From NCBI RefSeq assembly GCF_000316035.1, contig NZ_ANHX01000007.1, positions 62,001-126,000 on the forward strand: 64,000 bases of DNA. Direction: 5' to 3'. Of the stretch, positions 18,644-28,113 are shown one piece after another (the stretch's first letter is position 1; the number at the start of each line of letters is the position of its first letter). This stretch comes from Paenibacillus sp. PAMC 26794. GTDB lineage: Bacteria; Bacillota; Bacilli; Paenibacillales; Paenibacillaceae. The position numbers and the translations under genes were made by a program. Below the pieces are notes generated by a model. It had not been told where the DNA came from. It saw only the letters and a program-made list of their open reading frames with translations, and did not search any database.

Positions 18644-18753
18644 TTATCCCGTCTTGGACAGGTCTTCATTATAGCGAAAGCTAGATGAGGATCTGATTTT
18701 TTGCTAGTGAACAGGTTAAGTAATGTTAGTGAGCAAGGGAGGCTGTGCAGTTC

Positions 18754-19293
18754 GTGGCTAAAATACTGGATCGGCTTCTGTTGTTTATATACAGCATAAG
18801 CGTTGGAGCAATATCGGCAGCCGTCATTCTTCTGATTAGCGGTGTGCTGCCTTACGAATTGAATTACCAGCAGGAACAAAACGTTATTGTTGCGTCGGTT
18901 ATTGCAGCAGCGATTTTGTTTATCCTGAGTTTGCGATTTTTCTACATCTCGGTTCGGCGTGAGCGTGCATCGTTGCCGTCTGTAGATCAACGTACTGAGT
19001 TTGGTGATGTACAGATTTCGATGGAGACGATTGAGAATCTCTGTTTGAAGGCGACTTCCCGTTTCCGGGGAGTACGTGATGTCAAGGCACGTATACGGGT
19101 AGTTGAGTCAGGACTGGAGATTATGATCCGTGCGGTAGTGGATGGCGAGACACCTATTCCAGCGCTGACTTCTGATCTGCAAAAGGCGATACATGATCAT
19201 GTACAAGAGATTACGGGCATCCCGGTTTCTTTTGTCACGGTGTATATCGCTAATGTAACCCAGTCGCCTAACTACAAGAGTCGAGTGGAATGA
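18754..19293 (+). CDS. amaP: Alkaline shock response membrane anchor protein AmaP
   Basis: 179 aa. Two membrane helices near the N-terminus (about residues 8-30 and 45-65) and a cytoplasmic Asp23-like domain (FGDVQISMETIENLCLKATS). AmaP anchors Asp23 proteins at the membrane. A GTG at 18745 is only two bases after AGGGAGG; the GTG at 18754 has workable spacing and gives MAKILDRLLLFIYS, typical of the family. Confidence 0.88.
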   Translation: MAKILDRLLLFIYSISVGAISAAVILLISGVLPYELNYQQEQNVIVASVIAAAILFILSLRFFYISVRRERASLPSVDQRTEFGDVQISMETIENLCLKATSRFRGVRDVKARIRVVESGLEIMIRAVVDGETPIPALTSDLQKAIHDHVQEITGIPVSFVTVYIANVTQSPNYKSRVE

Positions 19294-19307
19294 GGTGAGT
19301 TTCACTG

Positions 19308-19541
19308 ATGCTGTGGAAAGAGATTTGGGATAGTCACAGAGGCCGAATTACCGGAATTATCGGCGGCATCTTTTTTGGATTTCTTTATGTATGGATCGGT
19401 TTTTGGGATATGTTGTTCTTTGCACTCTTGGTGTTCATCGGTTATACGTTAGGCAGACGAAGCGATTCGAAGTTGGGTTCGTCCATTCCCTGGAGGGAGT
19501 GGGGACAATGGCTTGGCGATCGCTGGCGTCCGTTTAAGTGA
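19308..19541 (+). CDS. DUF2273 small membrane protein
   Basis: 77 aa with two membrane helices (WDSHRGRITGIIGGIFFGFLYV... and MLFFALLVFIGYTLG) and the GRR after the second helix that is typical of DUF2273. This family sits beside amaP and asp23 genes in many Bacillota. GAGGTGA lies upstream of the ATG. Function unknown, probably envelope-linked. Confidence 0.85.
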   Translation: MLWKEIWDSHRGRITGIIGGIFFGFLYVWIGFWDMLFFALLVFIGYTLGRRSDSKLGSSIPWREWGQWLGDRWRPFK

Positions 19542-19662
19542 TCTGCCTGAACCCTGCAATATGTTTCTTCCGAAAATAGAGCTGTAGTTTAGGTTGCCCG
19601 TTTTTTGGAGGAAATGTATTGCAGGTTTTTTTGTGGAAAGGGATAACAATAACAATACCGTG

Positions 19663-19708
19663 GAAACCATCTCATCAAATCCAAAGCAGGATTTGATGAG
19701 ATGGTTTC
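19663..19708 (+). other. Perfect 20-bp hairpin before nusB
   Basis: Twenty bases at 19663-19682 are exactly complementary to 19689-19708 with a six-base AAAGCA loop. There is no immediate T-run, so it is not a classic terminator. It could be an RNase III site, a partial terminator or a small remnant element in the 223-base gap before nusB. Confidence 0.75.
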
Positions 19709-19764
19709 AGGATTTTAAAATAAGCATGATGATGCTCCAGACGGAGCGTTGCAGGAGGCAGGAC

Positions 19765-20217
19765 ATGAAAAGACGTTTGGCAAGGGAAATTGCAGTACAA
19801 AGTCTGTATCAGATGGAAATGAATGAGGTAGGCGCAGCAGAAGCTGTGAACATGTTGATCAATGAAGCTGCTGAAGATAATGAAACTGAAGTGGTCATTC
19901 GCGATGCAGATGTAATGCGTACCTATGTTACTGAAATTGTACAGGGAGCCTGGAATAATAAAGAAGCGATTGACGGGTTGCTCGTGGATTATTTGAAAGG
20001 TTGGCAGATCAGCCGTCTGTCACGCGTAGATCGCCAGATTCTACGACTGTCTACGTATGAAATGGTGTTCCGTGATGACATTCCGGCAAAGGTATCTGTC
20101 AATGAAGCGATTGAACTGTCCAAATATTTTGGTACAGAAGAATCCGGTAAGTTCGTCAATGGCGTACTTGGACGCATGATTCAGGAAGTTGACGCCATTA
20201 AAGCAAAATTATCTTAA
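19765..20217 (+). CDS. nusB: Transcription antitermination factor NusB
   Basis: 150 aa from the ATG after GCAGGAGG. Starts MKRRLAREIAVQSLYQMEMN, the canonical NusB opening. Helical RNA-binding protein that joins NusE (S10) at boxA in rRNA antitermination. Ends with KFVNGVLGRM. The longer open frame upstream contains a hairpin and is not family-like, so it was not used. Confidence 0.96.
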   Translation: MKRRLAREIAVQSLYQMEMNEVGAAEAVNMLINEAAEDNETEVVIRDADVMRTYVTEIVQGAWNNKEAIDGLLVDYLKGWQISRLSRVDRQILRLSTYEMVFRDDIPAKVSVNEAIELSKYFGTEESGKFVNGVLGRMIQEVDAIKAKLS

Positions 20218-20239
20218 GTTATGATTAATTATAGTGTGT

Positions 20240-20294
20240 GTTCAAAAAGACCGGTTTTCAGTATCCTTCGTAATCAAAAGCGGGCTTTTTGAAC
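20240..20294. repeat. Short copy of inverted-repeat element (repeat family B)
   Basis: GTTCAAAAAG at 20240 and CTTTTTGAAC ending at 20294 bound a 55-base element between nusB and folD. Its outer sequences match the longer element at 27883-28048 almost base for base; the inner 111 bases are missing. It can fold into one hairpin and might also act as a terminator. Confidence 0.8.
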
Positions 20295-20334
20295 AACCTC
20301 TAAATTTATATTCACATAAGGGAGAGAGAGTACA

Positions 20335-21192
20335 ATGACAGCATCTATTATTAACGGTAAAGAAGTATCCCAAGAGATCCGCGCAAGCATGACAACAGAA
20401 GTAAAACAGCTTAGCGAACAGGGGGTAGTACCTGGTCTGGCTGTTGTGCTCGTCGGGGAAGATCCGGCATCCCAAGTATATGTGCGTAATAAAGAAAAAG
20501 CATGTCACGACCTCGGTTTCTACTCCGAAGTGCATCGCTTGGATGCAGATACGTCCCAAGAAGATCTGCTTGCGCTGGTGGACAAGCTGAACAATCAACA
20601 ATCCATTAACGGAATTTTGGTTCAACTCCCACTACCGAAACATATCGAAGAGAAAGCGGTCATTGATGCGATAGCCGTGGATAAAGATGTAGACGGATTC
20701 CATCCAGTCAATGTTGGTAATCTCGTAATTGGAGACGATAGTCTGCTTCCATGTACCCCGGCTGGTGTAATTGAACTGATCAAACGTACTGGACTGGAAA
20801 TGTCCGGTAAACATGCAGTGGTCATCGGAAGAAGCAACATCGTTGGCAAACCGGTATCGCTGTTGCTACAACGTGAGAATGCGACGGTAACGATGTGTCA
20901 TTCCCGTACAGCCAACATGAAAGAAATCACGCGTCAGGCGGATATTTTGGTTGTAGCCATCGGCCGTGCCAATTTTGTGGACGCTGATTTTGTGAAACCG
21001 GGTGCTGTTGTTATTGATGTCGGCATGAACCGTTTGGAGAATGGCAAACTGGCAGGAGACGTTGATTTCGAGAGCGTGAAAGAAGTTTCTGGTCCAATTA
21101 CACCCGTTCCTGGTGGTGTTGGTCCGATGACAATCACAATGCTGATGCAAAATACATTGATCGCTGCCAAGCGCGCTCACGGATTGGCCTAG
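20335..21192 (+). CDS. folD: Bifunctional methylene-THF dehydrogenase/cyclohydrolase
   Basis: 285 aa, standard length. Interconverts methylene-, methenyl- and 10-formyl-tetrahydrofolate. Signatures: [18 protein letters not shown] with the catalytic lysine, [41 protein letters not shown] (NADP site) and [28 protein letters not shown] ribosome site. Confidence 0.97.
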   Translation: MTASIINGKEVSQEIRASMTTEVKQLSEQGVVPGLAVVLVGEDPASQVYVRNKEKACHDLGFYSEVHRLDADTSQEDLLALVDKLNNQQSINGILVQLPLPKHIEEKAVIDAIAVDKDVDGFHPVNVGNLVIGDDSLLPCTPAGVIELIKRTGLEMSGKHAVVIGRSNIVGKPVSLLLQRENATVTMCHSRTANMKEITRQADILVVAIGRANFVDADFVKPGAVVIDVGMNRLENGKLAGDVDFESVKEVSGPITPVPGGVGPMTITMLMQNTLIAAKRAHGLA

Positions 21193-21202
21193 GGTTTTGT
21201 CT

Positions 21203-22567
21203 GTGGCAGATCAAAAGATCTACTCCATCAAAGACCTGAACCGATACATCCGGATGAAACTGGAATCGGATCAGGTCCTGTCGGACGTTTGGCTACGCGG
21301 GGAGATTTCGAACTTCACACATCACTCCAGCGGCCATATGTATTTTACATTGAAGGACAAGGACAGCCGGATTAAGTCGATTATGTTCGCGTCCCATAAC
21401 CAGCGATTACCCTTTGTACCGAAGGAGGGTGCAAGGGTTATTGCCCGTGGTAATGTCTCGGTGTATGAACGGGATGGGCAGTATCAATTCTACGCTACCC
21501 ATATGCAACCGGACGGAATTGGAAGTCTGTATCTGGCTTACGAACAGCTGAAGAAAAAGCTTGAGGATGAAGGGTTATTTTCACCTTCGCGAAAAAGACA
21601 GATCCCTCGTTATCCACAGACCATCGGGGTTGTAACTTCACCGACGGGAGCGGCGGTGCGAGACATTATGATCACACTCCAGCGCAGATACCCTTCTGCC
21701 AAAGTTGTTTTGTATCCTGTTCTGGTTCAAGGCAAGGGTGCAGCACCTTCCATTGTCAAAGCGATTGGCAACCTGAACCGGATGGGAGAAGCCGATGTAC
21801 TTATCGTTGGACGCGGAGGCGGTTCACTGGAGGAGTTGTGGGCCTTTAATGAGGAGATTGTGGCAAGAGCAATAGTCGCTTCGGATATTCCTGTCATTTC
21901 TGCGGTTGGGCACGAAACGGACTTTACTATTGCTGATTTTGCAGCCGATTTGCGTGCGGCTACACCTACAGCAGCTGCTGAATTAGCTGTACCTAATCGA
22001 GCTGAGTTGCTTGATCAGATCGGACAACGTCAGCGCCAGTTACAGCACAGCTTACGTCAGCGTGCTGTACATAATCGTGAACGGCTCGCAAGATTACAGC
22101 GTTCGCCAGTACTGGTGCATCCAAGGCGTACCTTGATGCAGCATACGGAACGACTGGATATGATGCACCAACGTCTTTTGAGAACAGTGGATACACGTAT
22201 GAAATGGACAGGAGAGAAGCAGGAACGTCTGCGGGCAGCACTGCAACGATTCAATCCTCGTGAGCAGGTCAATGCAGCACGCCGTGAGAATGCGGCAGCA
22301 CGCAGACAACTGGAACTTGCGATCAGGTCTATAGCCAGATCGAAGCAGCAGCAGTGGAAATCATCTGTGCGGCATCTGGATGCGCTTAGCCCGCTTAAAG
22401 TCATGTCACGGGGATACAGCCTTGTCTATGACGAGCAAGAACAGCGATTGATCAAGTCGACGAAGGATGTACAGCCTGGAGATTCAATTAAGATTAAATT
22501 AACAGACGGACAGCTGGACTGTCAGGTTTGGGGAATGAAGGAGGACGACAATACCCATGGCGAATGA
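21203..22567 (+). CDS. xseA: Exodeoxyribonuclease VII large subunit
   Basis: 454 aa. N-terminal OB fold (YIRMKLESDQVLSDVWLRGEISNF), catalytic domain with GVVTSPTGAAVRDI and VLIVGRGGGSLEELWAFNEE, then a long Arg/Gln-rich coiled coil (about residues 270-400). Makes the single-strand-specific ExoVII with XseB. GTG at 21203 is eight bases after AGGG; a TTG six bases earlier is less well placed. Overlaps xseB by 11 bases, which suggests coupled translation. Confidence 0.95.
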   Translation: MADQKIYSIKDLNRYIRMKLESDQVLSDVWLRGEISNFTHHSSGHMYFTLKDKDSRIKSIMFASHNQRLPFVPKEGARVIARGNVSVYERDGQYQFYATHMQPDGIGSLYLAYEQLKKKLEDEGLFSPSRKRQIPRYPQTIGVVTSPTGAAVRDIMITLQRRYPSAKVVLYPVLVQGKGAAPSIVKAIGNLNRMGEADVLIVGRGGGSLEELWAFNEEIVARAIVASDIPVISAVGHETDFTIADFAADLRAATPTAAAELAVPNRAELLDQIGQRQRQLQHSLRQRAVHNRERLARLQRSPVLVHPRRTLMQHTERLDMMHQRLLRTVDTRMKWTGEKQERLRAALQRFNPREQVNAARRENAAARRQLELAIRSIARSKQQQWKSSVRHLDALSPLKVMSRGYSLVYDEQEQRLIKSTKDVQPGDSIKIKLTDGQLDCQVWGMKEDDNTHGE

Positions 22568-22814
22568 ACCGGAATTGAATTTTGAAGAGGCAATGGCGGC
22601 ATTGGAAGACATCGTAGGTCAGCTGGAACATGGTGATGTTCCGTTGGAACAGGCTATCGATCTGTTTCAGCGCGGGATGAAACTTTCGCAACTTTGCGGT
22701 CTGAAGCTGGAACAAGTGGAACGCAAGATCGAGATGATCGTAGAAGAAGATGGAGAGCTTCGCAAGAAGCCTTTCGGAACTGCTGACGATGAGAGCGGTG
22801 AAGTCCATGAGTAA
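22557..22814 (+). CDS. xseB: Exodeoxyribonuclease VII small subunit
   Basis: 85 aa, typical. Signature FEEAMAALEDIVGQLEHGDVPLEQAIDLFQRGM, a helical hairpin that binds the XseA coiled coil. AAGGAGGACGAC precedes the ATG inside the xseA 3' end; overlaps ispA by eight bases. Confidence 0.96.
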   Translation: MANEPELNFEEAMAALEDIVGQLEHGDVPLEQAIDLFQRGMKLSQLCGLKLEQVERKIEMIVEEDGELRKKPFGTADDESGEVHE

Positions 22815-23712
22815 TCGTCCTTCGTTTCAAGCATATCTCGAAGAGGTCACAGCTGAGGTGACAGAAGCGTTGAAACACACGCTTCCTGATCACTGGGATG
22901 TACCCCAGTCGCTGACGGATGCGATGCAGTACTCACTCATGGCCGGAGGCAAACGCCTTCGTCCTCTGCTGGTCGTTGCTGCGGCGGAAGCCTTCGGTGC
23001 ACAGCGTACAGCTGCAATGCCGGTAGCCTGCGCCGTGGAGATGGTTCATACGTATTCACTGATCCACGACGACCTGCCTGCTATGGATAATGATGATTAC
23101 CGTAGGGGGAAATTAACGAATCATAAGGTATATGGTGAAGCAACAGCCATATTGGCGGGCGATGCGTTGCTAACTCATGCTTTTTACAGCATTGTTCAAG
23201 CGGGTCGTCGCAGCGGTGTGACGGCAGATGCATTGCTGTCCATCGTAGAGGACATGTCCGAACTTGCTGGAGCAAGAGGCATGGTCGGCGGCCAAGTTGC
23301 GGATATGGAAGGCGAGCAAGGCATGACTGATCTTTCACAGCTCCAATATATTCATTTGCACAAAACAGGTGACCTGATTGTTTTCTCACTCATTGCTGGA
23401 GCACGAATTGGTGGAGCTACGGAAGGACAATTGGAAGCCTTACGTGTGTTTGGCCGTGATCTGGGGCTGGCGTTCCAGATTCAGGATGATATTCTCGATC
23501 TGACGGGCGACGAGCAGAAGATGGGCAAGAAAACACAGAGCGATGTGAATCAGCAGAAGGTAACATATCCTTATTTTATTGGCATGGAGGCTTCTGTAGA
23601 TGAAGTGAAATCCCTTACCCAATCTGCAAAAGATGCACTCGAAAGAGCGGAGTTACCTGATGCATCCAGATTGCTGGAAATTGCAGATTATCTGATGAGT
23701 CGAGACCATTAG
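22807..23712 (+). CDS. ispA: Polyprenyl (farnesyl) diphosphate synthase
   Basis: 301 aa from the ATG overlapping the xseB stop. Condenses isopentenyl diphosphate with allylic primers. First aspartate-rich motif is HDDLPAMDNDDYRRG, second is QIQDDILD; GGKRLRPLL binds the diphosphate. Length and context (xseAB before, dxs after) fit farnesyl diphosphate synthase; chain length is inferred. The same 3' region holds a small hairpin but no clear terminator. Confidence 0.93.
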   Translation: MSNRPSFQAYLEEVTAEVTEALKHTLPDHWDVPQSLTDAMQYSLMAGGKRLRPLLVVAAAEAFGAQRTAAMPVACAVEMVHTYSLIHDDLPAMDNDDYRRGKLTNHKVYGEATAILAGDALLTHAFYSIVQAGRRSGVTADALLSIVEDMSELAGARGMVGGQVADMEGEQGMTDLSQLQYIHLHKTGDLIVFSLIAGARIGGATEGQLEALRVFGRDLGLAFQIQDDILDLTGDEQKMGKKTQSDVNQQKVTYPYFIGMEASVDEVKSLTQSAKDALERAELPDASRLLEIADYLMSRDH

Positions 23713-23995
23713 ATTCTGATAAAACGCGCTGTTTCAAAACCTGTATAACCGTGTAATGAATGTAATGTCCTTTTTCCGAGTGGATGGAAAAAGTCTGTCC
23801 CGAGTGGATGCGCGAATACATATGGAGAAGAATTTTAAATAACTTGCTGGCGAGAATGCTCGTTATCGGGAGTATAGTGCAGTAAATTATGATTCTTGTT
23901 CTTTTATGTTATAATGATTTAATGTCATTTGATTCATAATGTATATATCGATTTACAACAATAAATAAACAATCTAGGAAAGCGGGGAGATTCTC
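23713..23995 (+). other. Gap before dxs with small hairpin and possible promoter
   Basis: 283 bases without a gene. CTTTTTCC and GGAAAAAG make a short hairpin near 23770-23795, and CGAGTGGATG occurs twice around it. A TATAAT at about 23911 could be a -10 box for dxs. Nothing else was recognised. Confidence 0.4.
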
Positions 23996-25903
23996 GTGCT
24001 GCTTCCACAAATTAAACAACCCAGTGATCTAAAGTCGATGTCTCAGGATGATCTTGCCCTTTTGTCAGCAGAGATCCGGCAGTTTCTGATTGAGAAACTG
24101 TCTGTTACAGGTGGGCATCTCGCACCCAACTTAGGCGTGGTTGAGCTCACGGTAGCCCTGCATTACTGCTATAACAGTCCAGCAGACAAAATGATTTTTG
24201 ATGTAGGGCATCAGGCTTATGTGCATAAAGTTCTGACAGGGCGTATGGATCGCTTTGATACATTGCGTCAACATAACGGTCTGTGCGGGTTTGTCAAACG
24301 CAACGAAAGTGAACATGATGTATGGGAAGCTGGACACAGCAGTACTTCATTGTCCGCTGCGATGGGGATGGCCCTTGCACGTGATCTCAAGGGTGAGGAC
24401 AATCAAGTCATTGCGATGATTGGTGATGGAGCGCTTACAGGTGGTATGGCTTTTGAGGCTCTCAATCATATCGGTCATGAGCAGAGAAAACTGATGGTTA
24501 TTCTGAATGATAATGAAATGTCCATTGCTCCAAATGTTGGGGCCATGCATAAATATTTGAGCAAGATTCGTTCGGATCGTCATTATCTGAAAGCGAAAGA
24601 TGATGTCGAGGGGATGCTTAAAAAAATTCCAGCTATTGGGGACCGTTTGGCCAAATCGGCAAGCTGGATCAAAGATAGTGTCAAATATATGATGGTACCA
24701 GGTGTTCTTTTCGAAGAACTGGGCTTCACGTATTTGGGACCGATTGATGGGCACGATATTCCCAAATTGATCGAAACCTTCAAACAGGCAGATAACGTTG
24801 ATGGTCCTGTGCTCGTTCACGTGCTCACGACCAAAGGCAAAGGTTATCAGCCAGCAGAAGCCGATTCGCACAAGTGGCACGGGATTTCTCCGTACAAAAT
24901 TGAATCCGGTCAAGTGCTGAAGGCAGTCGGAAAACCGATGTACACGGAAGTGTTCGGTCAAACGTTAATTGATCTTGCGAAGCAGGATAAGCGGGTCGTA
25001 GCTGTAACGCCAGCAATGCCTACAGGATCAGGTCTCATTCCTTTTAGTAAGGAATTTCCTGAGCGCATGATTGACGTAGGTATCGCAGAACAGCATGCGG
25101 CAACCATGTGTGCTGCACTGGCTATGGAAGGCTTGAAGCCGGTCTTTGCCGTGTATTCTACGTTTATGCAACGTGCATATGATCAGATTGTACATGATAT
25201 TTGCCGTCATAACGCCAACGTGATGTTTGCTATTGACCGTGCCGGGTTTGTTGGTCCGGATGGGGAAACACATCAAGGGGTATATGATGTGGCATTTATG
25301 CGCCATATTCCAAATATCGTTCTGATGATGCCAAAAGACGAAAATGAATTGCGCCACATGATGAAAACGGCGCTTGATTATAATGAAGGTCCAATTGCTT
25401 ACCGTTATCCACGAAACAATGTGGTCGGTGTACCTTTGGATGATGTACTTGTTCCGATTCCGATTGGATCATGGGAGCAACTGCGTCCATCGGAAGGATA
25501 TGCTGTCATCGCTTCAGGTTCGATGGTCCAGCTTGCAGAAGAAGCAGCAGAGATGGTGAAGCGGGAAGGGATCACAGCAGGCGTAATCAACGCTCGCTTC
25601 CTGAAACCTCTTGACGAGCAAATGTTGCGTGATTTAGCTGTTCGAGGCACCAAATTGATAGTACTTGAAGAAACATCCCAAGCAGGCAGCATGGGTAGTG
25701 CAGTGCTGGAGTTTTATGCAGAACAGGGACTGCATGATGTTCATGTACAATTGATGGGGATTCCGGATCGCTTCATCGAGCATGGCAGTATTAAGGAACA
25801 ACGTGAGGAAGTGGGTCTTACCGTTGAAAATGTATGTGCTGAACTGCGCAAGATGGCTGTTCAATCATCTTACGGCATACCCAAAACACGTTTTCCTTCG
25901 TAA
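23996..25903 (+). CDS. dxs: 1-deoxy-D-xylulose-5-phosphate synthase
   Basis: 635 aa. Thiamine-dependent enzyme joining pyruvate and glyceraldehyde 3-phosphate, first step of the MEP isoprenoid pathway. Signatures: VGHQAYVHKVLTGR, the TPP-binding MIGDGALTGGMAFEALN, DRAGFVGPDGETHQGVYD and FAVYSTFMQRAYDQIVHD. GTG start after GGGGAG. Sits downstream of ispA, so both ends of the isoprenoid route are neighbours. Confidence 0.97.
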   Translation: MLLPQIKQPSDLKSMSQDDLALLSAEIRQFLIEKLSVTGGHLAPNLGVVELTVALHYCYNSPADKMIFDVGHQAYVHKVLTGRMDRFDTLRQHNGLCGFVKRNESEHDVWEAGHSSTSLSAAMGMALARDLKGEDNQVIAMIGDGALTGGMAFEALNHIGHEQRKLMVILNDNEMSIAPNVGAMHKYLSKIRSDRHYLKAKDDVEGMLKKIPAIGDRLAKSASWIKDSVKYMMVPGVLFEELGFTYLGPIDGHDIPKLIETFKQADNVDGPVLVHVLTTKGKGYQPAEADSHKWHGISPYKIESGQVLKAVGKPMYTEVFGQTLIDLAKQDKRVVAVTPAMPTGSGLIPFSKEFPERMIDVGIAEQHAATMCAALAMEGLKPVFAVYSTFMQRAYDQIVHDICRHNANVMFAIDRAGFVGPDGETHQGVYDVAFMRHIPNIVLMMPKDENELRHMMKTALDYNEGPIAYRYPRNNVVGVPLDDVLVPIPIGSWEQLRPSEGYAVIASGSMVQLAEEAAEMVKREGITAGVINARFLKPLDEQMLRDLAVRGTKLIVLEETSQAGSMGSAVLEFYAEQGLHDVHVQLMGIPDRFIEHGSIKEQREEVGLTVENVCAELRKMAVQSSYGIPKTRFPS

Positions 25904-25925
25904 ATTTACATGATAGGAGACAGAC

Positions 25926-26771
25926 ATGTCACTCCCGAAAGAACGAATTGATGTTTTGCTGGTTGAGCAGGGCTATTATGAAAGTCGTGAGAAGGCAAAA
26001 GCTGCAATCATGGCTGGACTGGTATATGCCAATAATGAGCCGATCGAAAAGGCGGGCATGAAAATTCCAAGGGAAGCCGAGCTGAAAGTTAAAGGCTCGG
26101 TACATCCCTATGTCGGCAGAGGCGGATTGAAGCTCGAAAAAGCGATCCGTCATTTCGGCCTTGATATGAATGGACTTGTCATGCTCGACATCGGTTCATC
26201 CACCGGCGGTTTTACGGATTGTGCACTACAGCATGGTGCGTCTCACGTCTACGCTATTGATGTGGGCTATAATCAGCTCGACTGGTCTTTGCGTAATGAT
26301 GAGCGGGTTACTGTTATGGAACGAACTAATTTCCGCTATGTGACTCCTGAAGATCTGGTGGGACCCGTGCCGAACTTTGCAAGCATTGATGTGTCGTTCA
26401 TTTCATTGCGAATCATATTGCCGCCACTTCTGGCTCTTTTGAAACAACCTGCAGATATCGTTGCATTGATTAAACCTCAATTTGAGGCAGGGCGTGAAAA
26501 AGTAGGCAAGTCCGGTGTGGTACGTGATACGAAGGTACACAAGGATGTATTGCAGACGATGCTTCATTTTGCCAGTCAACTTGGTTTGCATCTACAGAGT
26601 TTAACTTTTTCACCGATAACCGGTGGAGAAGGTAATATAGAATTTCTCGCACATTGGCGTCTGGAAGCACCAGAGACCACACAACCAGAGATCGATCCAG
26701 CTTCACTTGATGCACTTGCGGAGCAAGTTGCGAAGGAAGCAGCTCATACATTTACGGGAAACTCATCATAA
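25926..26771 (+). CDS. yqxC: TlyA-family rRNA methyltransferase (YqxC)
   Basis: 281 aa. N-terminal S4 RNA-binding domain (ERIDVLLVEQGYYESREKAK), linker VGRGGLKLEKAI, then a FtsJ-like methyltransferase domain with the SAM motif MLDIGSSTGGFTDCALQ and VDVSFISLR. TlyA family members 2'-O-methylate rRNA and some act as hemolysins. Position between dxs and argR is as in B. subtilis. AGGAGA precedes the ATG. Confidence 0.92.
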   Translation: MSLPKERIDVLLVEQGYYESREKAKAAIMAGLVYANNEPIEKAGMKIPREAELKVKGSVHPYVGRGGLKLEKAIRHFGLDMNGLVMLDIGSSTGGFTDCALQHGASHVYAIDVGYNQLDWSLRNDERVTVMERTNFRYVTPEDLVGPVPNFASIDVSFISLRIILPPLLALLKQPADIVALIKPQFEAGREKVGKSGVVRDTKVHKDVLQTMLHFASQLGLHLQSLTFSPITGGEGNIEFLAHWRLEAPETTQPEIDPASLDALAEQVAKEAAHTFTGNSS

Positions 26772-26855
26772 GATGGGTTTCTTTTCGCTGCAAAGGTGAT
26801 TGATGTAAAGGGAAATCGTTACTGAACCTCGAATATGTCTTCGAGGTGAGCGATA

Positions 26856-27341
26856 ATGGATGGTCAATATGACACAATCGTTATAGTTGTACTTGCTGTC
26901 TGTTTGATCTTGTGGCTGTTCTTTGGCTTGCGTAATTGGGTGAACCGACCGATGCCGGTAAGCTTGTCTGGAATGCAACTGAACGTGAAGATTCAGGATT
27001 CGCCGGCCTTGGATTTGCTAGAAGCACAGGGTTACGAAGTCATCGGTGGCAAAATGAAAGTCCCTCTGGCTTTTGAGGCCAATGAATCCGTTTATTACAG
27101 CAGATTATTCATTGATTATGTTGCAGAACGTGAGGATCTCAGATACTTGGTGAAAACGTCTCGTCGTAGGCAGCCAATTGAAATGACCGGCCCTGCGCTA
27201 AGGGATCGCTTCCTCAATTATCTGTTGTTATATCCTGGCTGTGAAGGATTGCTGTATATTGACTTGGAGGATTCCGATATTAAGTTAATCAGGCTCATGG
27301 ACTATCAGGAAGATGTGTATGATGGGGATGATCTGGACTAA
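26856..27341 (+). CDS. Conserved hypothetical membrane-anchored protein
   Basis: 161 aa. One N-terminal membrane helix (residues about 8-28), then a soluble domain of about 130 residues (LDLLEAQGYEVIGGKMKVPL) with no catalytic motif I can name. Lies between yqxC and argR, where Paenibacillus-type genomes carry a small extra gene. The ribosome site GAGGTG (26843-26848) is inside a seven-base-pair hairpin (26826-26832 with 26841-26847), which may limit translation. Confidence 0.7.
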   Translation: MDGQYDTIVIVVLAVCLILWLFFGLRNWVNRPMPVSLSGMQLNVKIQDSPALDLLEAQGYEVIGGKMKVPLAFEANESVYYSRLFIDYVAEREDLRYLVKTSRRRQPIEMTGPALRDRFLNYLLLYPGCEGLLYIDLEDSDIKLIRLMDYQEDVYDGDDLD

Positions 27342-27425
27342 TATAAAAGAATGAACATTGCAGGGCAAAGTCTGCGGCGAATTACAAATGCTGCTTTATT
27401 GCAATACATTTAACTGGAGGCATGT

Positions 27426-27875
27426 ATGAAAGGACAAAGGCACATCAAGATTCGTGAAATCATTAGTCAAAATGAAATTGAGACCCAGGATGATCTGGTT
27501 GAAGCACTACGCAAATCAGGATTTCAGGTGACTCAGGCGACGGTATCCCGGGATATCAAGGAACTTCTGTTAATCAAGATTCCGATGGATGACGGAAGAT
27601 ACAAGTACTCTTTACCGACAGATCAACGATATAATCCGATTCAAAAGTTGAAGCGTGCACTCGTTGACAACTTCTTGCACATTGATCACACAAACAATCT
27701 GGTTGTGATGAAATGTTTGCCAGGAACAGCCAACTCCATTGCAGCTTTGCTTGATAATATTGAGTGGAATGAAGTCATGGGCACGATCTGTGGGGATGAC
27801 ACCATTCTGATTATCTGCCGGACTGAAGGTAACAGTGTGACCGTTATTGAACGCATCATGGGTTATATTGCTTAA
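27426..27875 (+). CDS. argR: Arginine repressor ArgR/AhrC
   Basis: 149 aa. N-terminal winged helix ([36 protein letters not shown]) and C-terminal hexamer/arginine-binding domain with the conserved [11 protein letters not shown] and [14 protein letters not shown]. Represses arginine synthesis and activates catabolism when arginine is bound. ACTGGAGGC ribosome site. Followed at once by the family B repeat. Confidence 0.97.
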   Translation: MKGQRHIKIREIISQNEIETQDDLVEALRKSGFQVTQATVSRDIKELLLIKIPMDDGRYKYSLPTDQRYNPIQKLKRALVDNFLHIDHTNNLVVMKCLPGTANSIAALLDNIEWNEVMGTICGDDTILIICRTEGNSVTVIERIMGYIA

Positions 27876-27882
27876 AGTGCGT

Positions 27883-28048
27883 GTTCAAAAAGAGCGGTTT
27901 TCAGTACCGAGAAGATGGGATGAAGCTAGAAATGGAGTAGCGGAGCGTAGGGAAACTACGTGAGCAACGGACATTTCGGCTGAATTCCATCTTCGATGCT
28001 GATGATGCCACCAGGCATCCTTCGTAATCAAAAACGGACTTTTTGAAC
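27883..28048. repeat. Long copy of inverted-repeat element (repeat family B)
   Basis: 166 bases bounded by GTTCAAAAAG and CTTTTTGAAC, eight bases after the argR stop. Nested pairings inside: GAAGATGG with CCATCTTC and GCGTAG with CTACGT. The outer 50 or so bases match the short copy at 20240-20294. No coding capacity. Looks like a MITE-like or extragenic palindromic element. Confidence 0.8.
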
Positions 28049-28113
28049 AACCTCTTGAATCAATGTTTCAAAAACATAATATCTGAGTTAGTCATCCGGA
28101 GGTGTTTTTGCAG

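Noticed and set aside
19564..19580. GTTTCTTCCGAAAATA near 19562 resembling GTTCTTCCGAAAATA near 41073
   Set aside because: About 15 matching bases with unlike flanks; the second lies in a terminator loop. Too short to call a repeat.
19594..19764. N-terminal extension of NusB (57 codons)
   Set aside because: Runs through the perfect hairpin, does not resemble the family, and GGAGG is placed for the ATG at 19765.
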